Shown piece by piece: positions 8,269 through 14,542 of a stretch of 34,490 nt of DNA. The stretch lies in assembly GCF_011038965.1 (NCBI RefSeq), contig NZ_JAAKEB010000002.1, positions 1-34,490 on the forward strand, written 5' to 3'. How positions within the stretch are numbered: position 1 is the first letter of the stretch; every line of letters starts with the position of its first letter. Origin of the DNA: Adlercreutzia sp. ZJ141 (GTDB lineage: Bacteria > Actinomycetota > Coriobacteriia > Coriobacteriales > Eggerthellaceae). A model generated the notes under the pieces. It was not told the DNA's origin, made no database searches, and saw only the letters and a list, made by a program, of their open reading frames with translations. The position numbers and the translations under genes were made by a program.

Positions 8269-8387
8269 AAAGCAGCAGAACCGCTTCCGATAACCCGTGA
8301 AGCACATTGCCAACATTCTCAACCCCTGCTGTTTCTGATATGAGAGAACGTAGCAGGTCAACTTAAAGCGGTGGAAAGCGCGTGGTT

Positions 8388-10046
8388 TTAGGCGTTGTTT
8401 TCATCCGTTTGGTCGTTTTGCGGCCTGTATTCATTTGTCTTTTCGTTCAGTTGCCGAAGCACTCTGTCCCTTTCTTTGTTTATGAGCCCAATGAGCTTTT
8501 CCCTATGAGTACTTCGATCGGTGTTTTTGTCGGTGTTCAGGAGGGTATCATTTACGGTGAAAGACTCGTTTTCGCTGTTCAGACACTCCCAGAGCTCAAG
8601 TTCTTTTTCGTTTGCTTCTGCCGAAGCGGGTTCCTTTGACGGAGCGTTGGGGTCGGTGGAGATCATCTTTGACAAATATTCATTATGGTTCTGATAGAGC
8701 TTATCAATGTACTGAGCGTACTTGTCTTCGAGTCCAGACTTGTCAACGGGATCTATAACAAGTTCTCTGAACTTGTCTAGTGCCTTTTGCTTGCCGAGGG
8801 GTTTGATGATCTTGGTAACTCTACCTCCGAAGCCGTCGTACCAATCGAGATAAGAGTCAAGATTGTTGATGCACTGATTATAGTATTCCTCGATCTGATC
8901 CTTCGGGTTTATTTCTTTGTCCTGAGTGATTCGGTCGAACTCTTCTCTGTAATCACTGCTTGTAGTTTGCCGTTCCTCATCCTGCTCCTTAAGCTTATCG
9001 ATTTCTTTCATTCCGTCTGGGGTCATGCGCAAGGTACGTTTTTGTAGATCATCAATGATTGTATCAACGGCTGTATGTTCAGCTACTGCAGTAGCCTTTG
9101 AGATTTCGTATTCGAATCCTAAGAAGAGAAGCGCCAAAACAAGCCATATTCCGGCGATTACCAGAAAGTACCTTTTCATCGTCGGTTGGCTGTTGTTAGC
9201 ATATTCTTGCTCGTCTACTGGAAGCAGTTGGAACACACTTTTCGCTTCTTGCCAGTTGAGAAGGCAAAAGCTAAAAATGTTCACTAAGCCTAGGAAGACG
9301 GATAAACATAGGACAAAGCGAACGACTATAGCGATTGCCAAGGATCCTACTGCAATTTGATTCAAGCCGTAGGTAACCAGAGTGTCGGTGAAAGACGAAA
9401 GCTTGTCGGCCTCGTTTAATAATGCGCATGAGGAAATATCAAACTCCCTAAGAGGGTTGCGCAGGGCTTCCTCGAGAGTTGCACTGTCGCCCCAAGGTGC
9501 TTGTACCGGCATGAACGCATAAATGATGGAGAGCACGATGACCGTTATGAAAAAACTCCATTTTATGGCGCTCGCCTTATAAAACTTCGGGGCAAGCTCT
9601 TTCTTTGCTGCACGTTGTGCAAACAAGAAAACTATGTAATAGAAAGGCACGGCAAGCCAAACGAGCAGCCATTCAAGATTGTCCCATTCGGGGGCTTCCA
9701 AAACAAAGAAGAAACCTGAGAAGAGAAAGAAGATAAAAAAGCCCAGGAGCCACACGAACCATTTTCTGTTAAAACTCGATAACTTGCCTTTCTCGTTGAA
9801 TCGGAGCTGCCTGTGAAAACGATTAGTTACGACGTAGTACATTGCGCCTATTGTCGAAGGAAGTGCATAGGCTAAGAAGATGAAAGGGAATGAAAAAGAT
9901 GGAAAATTGGGAGCAAACTTGCCGATAAGTGTCAGCGCAGCAACGGCAATGATTGCCTTGATGAAGTAGTCGCGTGCATCTTTGATAAAGGATTGCTCGA
10001 CAACGATATTTTTCCCGATTGTTTCATTGTCACGTTCGCCGTTCAA
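8388..10046 (-). CDS. Unrecognised multi-pass membrane protein with long charged C-terminal domain
   Basis: I do not recognise a family. The 552-residue product has about seven hydrophobic segments in its first 305 residues, for example around 29-47, 50-70, 94-114, 122-142, 158-178, 226-260 and 283-303. A hydrophilic C-terminal domain of roughly 245 residues follows, rich in Glu, Lys, Asp and Gln, with coiled-coil-like stretches (TIIDDLQKRTLRM, KEIDKLKEQDEE). No enzymatic motif is visible. It appears to start at a TTG (10046) with AAGGA 9 nt upstream; the ATG 10 nt further up is out of frame. Base use is more AT-rich than in flanking housekeeping genes, suggesting acquisition. It stands alone, convergent with the AAA-ATPase-like gene. 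A signalling or stress-sensing role would be speculation. Confidence 0.72.
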   Translation of the reverse strand: MNGERDNETIGKNIVVEQSFIKDARDYFIKAIIAVAALTLIGKFAPNFPSFSFPFIFLAYALPSTIGAMYYVVTNRFHRQLRFNEKGKLSSFNRKWFVWLLGFFIFFLFSGFFFVLEAPEWDNLEWLLVWLAVPFYYIVFLFAQRAAKKELAPKFYKASAIKWSFFITVIVLSIIYAFMPVQAPWGDSATLEEALRNPLREFDISSCALLNEADKLSSFTDTLVTYGLNQIAVGSLAIAIVVRFVLCLSVFLGLVNIFSFCLLNWQEAKSVFQLLPVDEQEYANNSQPTMKRYFLVIAGIWLVLALLFLGFEYEISKATAVAEHTAVDTIIDDLQKRTLRMTPDGMKEIDKLKEQDEERQTTSSDYREEFDRITQDKEINPKDQIEEYYNQCINNLDSYLDWYDGFGGRVTKIIKPLGKQKALDKFRELVIDPVDKSGLEDKYAQYIDKLYQNHNEYLSKMISTDPNAPSKEPASAEANEKELELWECLNSENESFTVNDTLLNTDKNTDRSTHREKLIGLINKERDRVLRQLNEKTNEYRPQNDQTDENNA

Positions 10047-10071
10047 GATCAGCCATCCTTCTCTTGTGTAT

Positions 10072-10127
10072 CTGTATCAAAACAGGCGAGTTAAATTGCT
10101 AAGCGCATCCCCACCCTGTATCAAAAC
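10072..10127 (-). promoter_or_regulatory. Direct repeat in the upstream region of the membrane-protein gene
   Basis: The 12-mer CTGTATCAAAAC occurs exactly twice on the plus strand (10072-10083 and 10116-10127), 44 bp apart. On the minus strand each copy contains TTGATA, a good -35 hexamer, and the distal one has TAGCAA 17 nt downstream. This looks like a promoter with a repeated regulator site. Confidence 0.45.
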
Positions 10128-10211
10128 GCAGACATTTTCTCACATCTGTCTTCACGTGGCGATGACACTCGAGGGTCGTTTGAGTTGATGATGGGAACGT
10201 GACTGTGCGTC

Positions 10212-10300
10212 GCGTTTGTTGTGAAGTGCTATAAACAAGCCTCCCCATCCGAAGTCGAATGGGGAGGTGGGGTAGGCATATGACGTACAACAGGGACAAC
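10212..10300. repeat. 90-bp repeat, copy 1 (inverted relative to copy 2)
   Basis: This segment matches the reverse complement of 12242-12331 over its whole length at roughly three-quarters identity by eye, with nearly all differences being transitions. It contains a hairpin (10240-10267) and ends with GGGACAAC, which starts a half REP-like arm (10293-10307). It lies immediately downstream, in the direction of transcription, of the broken YafQ-like toxin gene and seems to have replaced the gene's 3' end. Confidence 0.75.
10240..10267 (-). terminator. Terminator-like hairpin in repeat copy 1
   Basis: A 9-bp stem (CCTCCCCAT with ATGGGGAGG) and 10-nt loop. Read on the minus strand it is followed by CTTGTTTAT, so it could terminate transcription of the YafQ-like remnant. 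Copy 2 keeps the stem through a paired C-to-T and G-to-A change. Confidence 0.5.
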
Positions 10301-10307
10301 GGGGACG

Positions 10308-10529
10308 CACAAGCCAGTCACCTGCATTTGCAACATGACATTCACAGCGACCCTTCCATTTTCCCTGTAGGGTGTGCATGTTGTGGTGTCGCCGTAGTTC
10401 TCCAAGAGATTCCTCGAAATTTTCCGCTACAAGCTCTATCACGCTGTGCAGTTCAACCATGGGCAGGTGCTTCTTCTTGCACCGCTTGTAGTCTTATTTG
10501 AGCCGAGAACTGTACTCGACACTCAGCAT
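10308..10529 (-). pseudogene. YafQ/RelE-family toxin remnant (nonsense mutation, 3' truncation)
   Basis: Reading from the ATG at 10529 (TGAGGAA ribosome site 5 nt upstream), the frame gives MLSVEYSSRLK, a TAA stop, then DYKRCKKKHLPMVELH, VIELVAENFEESL, ELRRHHNMHTLQGKWKG and ECHVANAGDWLV. This is the YafQ-type mRNA interferase pattern (KxDYKR..., HxLxGxWxG...ECH...DWL). Codon 12 is a stop, and homology ends abruptly after GDWLV, exactly where the REP-like arm begins, so the last 15-20 residues are missing. It follows an antitoxin remnant by one base, as in intact relBE/dinJ-yafQ operons. The gene is dead unless translation restarts internally; the conserved C-terminal active-site region is gone in any case. 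Confidence 0.75.
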
Positions 10530-10530
10530 A

Positions 10531-10620
10531 CTATTCCTCAAGGGACGCGATCATGCTGGTAGCAGTCTTAAACCGCGCTGGCTTTTCGGCTGATAAACCA
10601 CGAAATTCAATGGATCGTGT
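10531..10620 (-). pseudogene. RelB/DinJ-like antitoxin remnant (3' end only)
   Basis: The minus-strand frame ending in TAG at 10531 reads SIEFRGLSAEKPARFKTA followed by TSMIASLEE. This resembles the C-terminal tail of RelB/DinJ antitoxins that binds the cognate toxin. The stop is one base before the toxin ATG. No start or ribbon-helix-helix N-terminus can be found: upstream the frame runs into the palindromic operator of the divergent HTH-zeta operon. The match is short and by recalled pattern, supported mainly by its position. Confidence 0.5.
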
Positions 10621-10632
10621 CAGAATTGTTAA

Positions 10633-10674
10633 CTCAAATGATGGTAGTATTAGGACAATACTCCATCATTTGAG
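10633..10674 (+). promoter_or_regulatory. Palindromic operator/promoter of the HTH-zeta operon
   Basis: CTCAAATGATGG (10633-10644) pairs with CCATCATTTGAG (10663-10674), and inside it AGTATT (10646-10651) pairs with AATACT (10657-10662): 18 paired positions across 42 bp. It ends 9 nt before the start codon and overlaps a plausible promoter (TTGTTA at 10626-10631, TATTAG at 10648-10653). This is a strong candidate autoregulatory site for the HTH protein encoded next. Confidence 0.72.
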
Positions 10675-10683
10675 AGGTTTTCT

Positions 10684-11253
10684 ATGACTGATGACATTAC
10701 ACCTCAGAGAATTAGGGATATAAGAAAGCGCTATGGTTTGTCTCAACAGGCATTTGCCCGCATTCTTGGTATTGGGCCTGCAAGCATTGCCCGCTACGAA
10801 AACGGCACCAAGCCGACCAAGGCCAACGCCAATCTTATTCGAGCAGCAGAAATACCCGCATTTATGGCCGGTTGCCTAGAGCGCGACGGAGAGGTGCTTA
10901 GCGCCAAGCAGCGTGCCAACATAGAGAAAGTCATTTACGCAGAAATAACCTTTAACAAGGAAGGCGACGTTATGGGTATAAACGACATCTACGAACTCAC
11001 CCTTCAGCAAGAAGTACTGAACGAGAAGGCGGCTGCAATTCTCGGCGATATCATCAACGGCCAGCTTAAAGCGGAAAGCGAAGGAAATAAGGCCCTTGCT
11101 CTTGTATGGGAAGATATGCTCGTACAGCTGTCTCTTCTCAAACCAACCATCGCGTCAATAGAAAACCTGAACCACGATGATTTAACACGTATTAACGGCG
11201 AGCTTGATTGCCTGCAATCGCTATGTGCACGCACCTTGCGGAGAGCTGCGTAA
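10684..11253 (+). CDS. HTH (XRE/MqsA-type) antitoxin of a zeta-toxin module
   Basis: The 189-residue protein begins with a helix-turn-helix domain, with ITPQRIRDIRKRYGLSQQ and ARILGIGPASIARYENG (about residues 5-41), of the MqsA/XRE kind. A C-terminal helical region of about 120 residues follows with no named motif. Its gene ends in TAATG, sharing one base with the zeta-toxin start, so it is the likely antitoxin. It would both repress the operon through the 10633-10674 palindrome and neutralise the kinase, as PezA does for PezT. It is longer than PezA (158 residues) and I do not see clear similarity in the C-terminal part, so the toxin-binding mode is inferred from context. GAGAGG precedes the ATG. 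Confidence 0.78.
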   Translation: MTDDITPQRIRDIRKRYGLSQQAFARILGIGPASIARYENGTKPTKANANLIRAAEIPAFMAGCLERDGEVLSAKQRANIEKVIYAEITFNKEGDVMGINDIYELTLQQEVLNEKAAAILGDIINGQLKAESEGNKALALVWEDMLVQLSLLKPTIASIENLNHDDLTRINGELDCLQSLCARTLRRAA

Positions 11254-12056
11254 TGACGAAGGATTTGGCTTCATTCTCGGAAGACGAGCTTTCGCGACGG
11301 CTTGCAATTGAGATAAAAGCCGCTCTTCTGCCTGCACCTGTTGCACCAAGTGCTCATCCCCGTGCAATTCTGCTCGGCGGTCAGAGTGGTTCAGGGAAAA
11401 CAATGCTGCATCAGATCTACCGGCAAGAATTCGTGCACAACGTGATTGTTATCAACGGAGACGAGTATCGCGCAGCACATCCGCGTTTTCGTGAACTACA
11501 GAGCTCCTTCGGTGATGCATCGGTTAACTATACCGCTTCCTGGGCAGGCCGCATGACAGAAGCTTTGGTTGAACATCTCTCGCGCTTGAGATATAACCTC
11601 ATCATTGAGGGAACGCTGCGAACAGCCGAGATTCCTATGAGGTCGGCTAAGCTGCTGCGTGAACGAGGTTATGAGGTGTCGTTAGCCCTTATGGCAGTGA
11701 AGCCGGAAATATCGCTTATCAGCTGTCAGCTGCGTTATGAGGAAATGCGTCTGGCGGGAACCATGCCCCGCGCCACCGATCCAGCTCATCATAACAAGAC
11801 AGTCGATCAACTTGCGAACAATCTCCGCATCCTGGAGCGAAGTGGCCTGTTCGAGGAAATCTATCTCTACACCCGCAAGCAGGAGTGCATCTTCCCGCGC
11901 GAAGGTCTTACGGGCACCGCAAGTGAAACACTCGAACAAGTGCTGTTCGGCCCCTGGAATCCTGATGAACGAAGCCACTACGAGTATCTGAAGGCGAAAC
12001 GAAAACATCTGCAAGAGCGTAAGAGCAACGGGGGATACAAGCATAACGATCCGTAG
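11253..12056 (+). CDS. Zeta-toxin family kinase (PezT-like)
   Basis: This 267-residue protein fits the zeta toxin family, which phosphorylates UDP-N-acetylglucosamine and so blocks peptidoglycan synthesis when not held by its antitoxin. The Walker A motif is GGQSGSGKT (42-50). The family's NGDEYRAAHP follows, and later EGTLRT, the equivalent of the second substrate-binding segment. Conserved basic residues occur in the following helices. The start is the ATG that overlaps the antitoxin stop (TAATG), which enforces coupled translation; an upstream in-frame start at 11208 lies inside the antitoxin gene and is less likely. The frame is open and complete, so the module may be active. Confidence 0.85.
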   Translation: MTKDLASFSEDELSRRLAIEIKAALLPAPVAPSAHPRAILLGGQSGSGKTMLHQIYRQEFVHNVIVINGDEYRAAHPRFRELQSSFGDASVNYTASWAGRMTEALVEHLSRLRYNLIIEGTLRTAEIPMRSAKLLRERGYEVSLALMAVKPEISLISCQLRYEEMRLAGTMPRATDPAHHNKTVDQLANNLRILERSGLFEEIYLYTRKQECIFPREGLTGTASETLEQVLFGPWNPDERSHYEYLKAKRKHLQERKSNGGYKHNDP

Positions 12057-12241
12057 AAAACTACGGCCCAAAAGAGCAGCAAGCGAGATTACAGCAACAA
12101 CCAGCGCAAGAGTCGAGTACCAGCTTACCGCCGTGTGCTCAAGAGTATCCTCATTAACTTCCGACAAGCCGGTATACAAGCAGCCGAACGTTGTAAAGCA
12201 TAAACCTCATGCATTATCAGCGTCCCTCGCTGTCCGCTCCT

Positions 12242-12331
12242 GTTATCCTCGCCGTACGTTATATGCTTTCCTCTGCCTTCCCATTCGATTTCGGATGGGA
12301 AGGTTTGCTTATCGTAGCTCACAACAAACGC
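12242..12331. repeat. 90-bp repeat, copy 2
   Basis: Inverted copy of 10212-10300, placed 185 nt after the zeta-toxin stop. In the transcription direction of each neighbour, both copies follow a toxin-antitoxin operon with the same relative orientation. Its hairpin (12276-12303) keeps the stem through compensatory changes. The rest of 12057-12395 holds no supported gene. Confidence 0.75.
12276..12310 (+). terminator. Terminator-like hairpin downstream of the zeta-toxin gene
   Basis: CCTTCCCAT (12276-12284) pairs with ATGGGAAGG (12295-12303) around a 10-nt loop, followed by TTTGCTT. The T tract is imperfect, so termination strength is uncertain. Confidence 0.5.
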
Positions 12332-12395
12332 AACACAGAGCATCCGGACACCCAGGTTCACCCATACACGAGCACACGAACAGCACAAGACTTGA

Positions 12396-12923
12396 TTGAT
12401 GGGGTACAATCAGCGGCATGGACAAGAAAGAAGCTTCGACTACACTGTTCTCTCACAACGTGATGTTGTTGCCCATCTTGCTCGATTCATTTCGAATGTG
12501 TGGCAAGTGCATCCCTTCGGTGAGGGCAACACGCGAACAACGGCAGTATTTGCCATTAAGTACCTGCGAACCCTCGGTTTCGATGCGGACAACGACCTCT
12601 TCGCTGCTCATTCCTGGTTTTTTCGAAATGCTCTCGTGCGTGCAAATTATGCTGACATCCAAGCGGGCATTCGAGAGGACGCTTCATTCTTGGAGACATT
12701 CTTCCGCAACTTGCTTTTGGGAGAGAACAACGAGTTAAAGAATCGGTATCTGCATTTGAAGGCTAACGGGCTTTCTTCGCAAGTTGAGACTATAAGGGCT
12801 CCTTGGGAGTTTGTGTGGGTGAATAAACGACCCCGTTGTTCGTTGTCCCCATGTCAAATTCTTAAGGAGCTCTTTTCATCGGGTTACTCTTTTGCCGCGC
12901 GCGACTTCAGTCAAGCTCGCTAA
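12396..12923 (+). pseudogene. Fic-domain protein, N-terminally truncated
   Basis: The open frame carries the catalytic half of a Fic protein: HPFGEGNTRTTAVF, the HxFx(D/E)GNxRxxR-type motif whose histidine transfers AMP or a related group to a target. It is preceded by a helix (DVVAHLARFISNVWQV) and followed by KYLRTLGF, HSWFFRNALVRANY and LKNRYLHL, typical of a full-length Fic family found in gut anaerobes. Homology starts only at about 12422. The roughly 100-120 residues that normally precede it are missing, and the upstream sequence is the 90-bp repeat region. The last 45 residues after LKNRYLHL look unrelated, so the 3' end is probably fused too. No ribosome site stands before the nominal TTG/ATG. 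Confidence 0.75.
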
Positions 12924-12974
12924 AACAAATCAAAACCGCTAAAAGAAATCAAGGACGCTAAAACAAATCAAGAA
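12918..12974 (+). repeat. Three tandem 19-bp repeats
   Basis: Units CGCTAAAACAAATCAAAAC, CGCTAAAAGAAATCAAGGA and CGCTAAAACAAATCAAGAA follow one another without gaps, starting at the 3' end of the Fic remnant. They lie directly upstream of the 67-bp inverted repeat. The function is unknown; phased arrays like this can be regulator or replication-protein sites. Confidence 0.85.
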
Positions 12975-13000
12975 AACCTCACCTTCTGGATCTTTTTTCA

Positions 13001-13264
13001 CGAAATGCGCGATTGAGCAAAGTTAGCCGTGGCTTCGGGAACTTTTTTTACGAAATGTACGGTTTGATGGAGTCGGTAAAGCTCGCCGAATCTTCAGGAA
13101 AAACAGCGTTCACCTCTGAACAGGGAAAACGTAAAGGCATTTTTAAGAAGGTGAGTGCGGCGCTCGTTTCCGACTCGGTTTTGCCCGTTTTTCCGCTTCA
13201 AACCGCGCATTTCGTGAAAAAACTTCCCGAAGCCACGGCTAACTTTGCTCAATCGCGCATTTCG
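13001..13264. repeat. Inverted repeat with 67-bp arms (MITE-like)
   Basis: Arms 13001-13067 and 13198-13264 are reverse complements at 63 of 67 positions and enclose a 130-nt spacer. No transposase frame is present. A transcript through this region would form a very long hairpin. It looks like a miniature inverted-repeat element or the two ends of a deleted insertion sequence; target-site duplications were not evident by eye. Apart from this element, the 19-bp array and the MarR promoter, the interval 12924-13450 holds no supported gene. Confidence 0.8.
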
Positions 13265-13385
13265 CGCATTTTTTGCCAACTTCATCTGCGTGCAGCTGAG
13301 CACGCGACCTGTCCTTGGCTGACCTGTGAGTAGTGTCCATTTCTTTTCGAGCTTGCGTATGCGCTCGTTTCTTCGTTGTTCTTAA

Positions 13386-13424
13386 AGGTAATATCTTGTA
13401 TAGTGCCATTATAGGTAATATCTT
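13386..13424 (+). promoter_or_regulatory. Repeated operator-like sites and promoter of the MarR gene
   Basis: AGGTAATATCTT occurs at 13386-13397 and 13413-13424, 27 bp apart. A plausible promoter, TTGTAT (13396-13401) and TATCTT (13419-13424) with 17-nt spacing, overlaps both copies, so a protein bound here would block transcription. The likely binder is the MarR protein encoded 27 nt downstream. Confidence 0.5.
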
Positions 13425-13450
13425 CCATATTATAAGAAGCGGAGAAACGG

Positions 13451-13948
13451 ATGGATAGAGACACCAGCTTTGTAGGAATCAGTTCAGAACAGATAGGGGA
13501 GAACTACTTTTTGATCGGTTTGATCAGTCGCTTCAACAACAGTTTTCAGGCAACGGCAGATGCCTTGTTTGAAGAGCTAAGCTGGAAGCAGGTCTTTTCC
13601 ATGAACTGTGTTGCTCTGTTTCCAGAAGCGCCCACCATTAAAGATATGGCCAATCTTTTAGGCTGCTCGCATCAAAATGCGAAGCAGGTTTTGTCAAAAC
13701 TGGAGTCAACCGGATATCTGCAATTCCAGCAGGACACAACAGACAAGCGTAAGCAAAGATTGGTTCTAACCGAGAAAGCCATGCTCTTCAGAAATCAGTA
13801 TGAATTGGCAAGCGAGCAGGCAATGCAGAAGCTTTTTGCAACTATTCCCGACGATGCGATTAGTACAACGGTTCAAACGTTTATGCAGCTCATTAGAAAC
13901 ATTGAGAAGATAAAGGGGGAAGAACATGAAGACAATCGTAGTCTATAG
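13451..13948 (+). CDS. MarR-family transcriptional regulator
   Basis: The 165-residue protein has a winged-helix layout of the MarR family: an N-terminal helix for dimerisation, PTIKDMANLLGCSHQNAKQVLSKL as the helix-turn-helix (about 57-80), and TDKRKQRLVLTEKA as the wing. Such proteins usually repress their own operon and release DNA on binding small phenolic or redox-active molecules. It is preceded by AGCGGAGAA and by a duplicated operator-like site. Its 3' end overlaps the flavodoxin gene by 23 nt, so the two are cotranscribed and the flavodoxin is a likely target. Confidence 0.85.
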   Translation: MDRDTSFVGISSEQIGENYFLIGLISRFNNSFQATADALFEELSWKQVFSMNCVALFPEAPTIKDMANLLGCSHQNAKQVLSKLESTGYLQFQQDTTDKRKQRLVLTEKAMLFRNQYELASEQAMQKLFATIPDDAISTTVQTFMQLIRNIEKIKGEEHEDNRSL

Positions 13949-14472
13949 CTCCAATACTGGGTTTACCGAGCAGTATGCATTCGAGCTGTCCGAGCGTTTG
14001 GACTGTTCTTGTGTCTCGCTAAAAAAGCTCGACGAGACTGAGCTTCGCGCATATGAACGAGTTGTTTTCGGTGGTTGGGTTATGGGCGGCATGATCATGG
14101 GGCTGGATAAGCTGCGCGGTGCCGCAACGCCTGCCGCCGTATTCGCCGTTGGTTGTACCCCTCCTTTTGAAGAAGTTATCGCGGACATTCGAAAACAGAA
14201 CAACCTGGCAGAAATCCCGTTCTATTATCTGGAGGGCGGCTTCCGCTTTGACAAGCTTGGGTTGCCCCCAAAGAATGATATTGAAAGCGGTGAAGAAATC
14301 CACGGCCAAAAAGAATGACCGCACCCGCCAAGGTGATTTCATGGTTGAAATGCTGGGAACATCGTTTGATCATTCCGATAAGGCGCAGCTTGAGCCTTTG
14401 GTGGAATATGTAGAAGCATCCTGGTGTCGGGCCACTGAAGAACACGGGTTCATTCCGCACGAATATCGATAA
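13926..14472 (+). pseudogene. Flavodoxin-like protein gene, interrupted by a +1 frameshift
   Basis: The first frame gives a flavodoxin fold: MKTIVVYSSNTGFTEQYA with the FMN phosphate loop (SSNTGFTEQ), RVVFGGWVMGG, and FYYLEGGFRFDKLG. It ends early at 14318 (130 residues). From about 14270 the adjacent frame continues the family's usual C-terminus: RMILKAVKKSTAKKNDRT, then MVEMLGTSFDHSDK and LVEYVEA, to a stop at 14472. Reading CCCC instead of CCCCC at 14265-14269 restores one frame of about 181 residues, in line with flavodoxin-domain/HemG-like proteins. The gene overlaps the MarR gene and has GGGGGAAGAAC upstream. The cause may be a true mutation, slippage, or a sequence error in the C run. 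Confidence 0.82.
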
Positions 14473-14542
14473 GGGTCCTGGCGGTTTCTTTCTGATTGCC
14501 GCTTCACGGCAAGAAATACAAGAGAAGAAGTAAGATTGTGGC

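Noticed and set aside
11682-12179. Minus-strand open frame with a hydrophobic segment near 12060-12140 resembling a short membrane protein
   Set aside because: Most of it is antisense to the zeta-toxin gene, it has only a TTG start without a ribosome site, and no family was recognised. The hydrophobic piece alone is not enough to call a gene.
10212-12331. Possible short conserved peptide (PFDFGW.GL) encoded in both 90-bp repeat copies
   Set aside because: The shared peptide follows from the DNA hairpin. Differences between the copies are not biased toward silent positions and the stem shows paired changes, which favours a structured nucleic-acid element over coding.
12960-13330. CRISPR-like array near the 19-bp tandem units
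   Set aside because: The repeats are directly adjacent with no spacers, only three units exist, and no cas gene is present.
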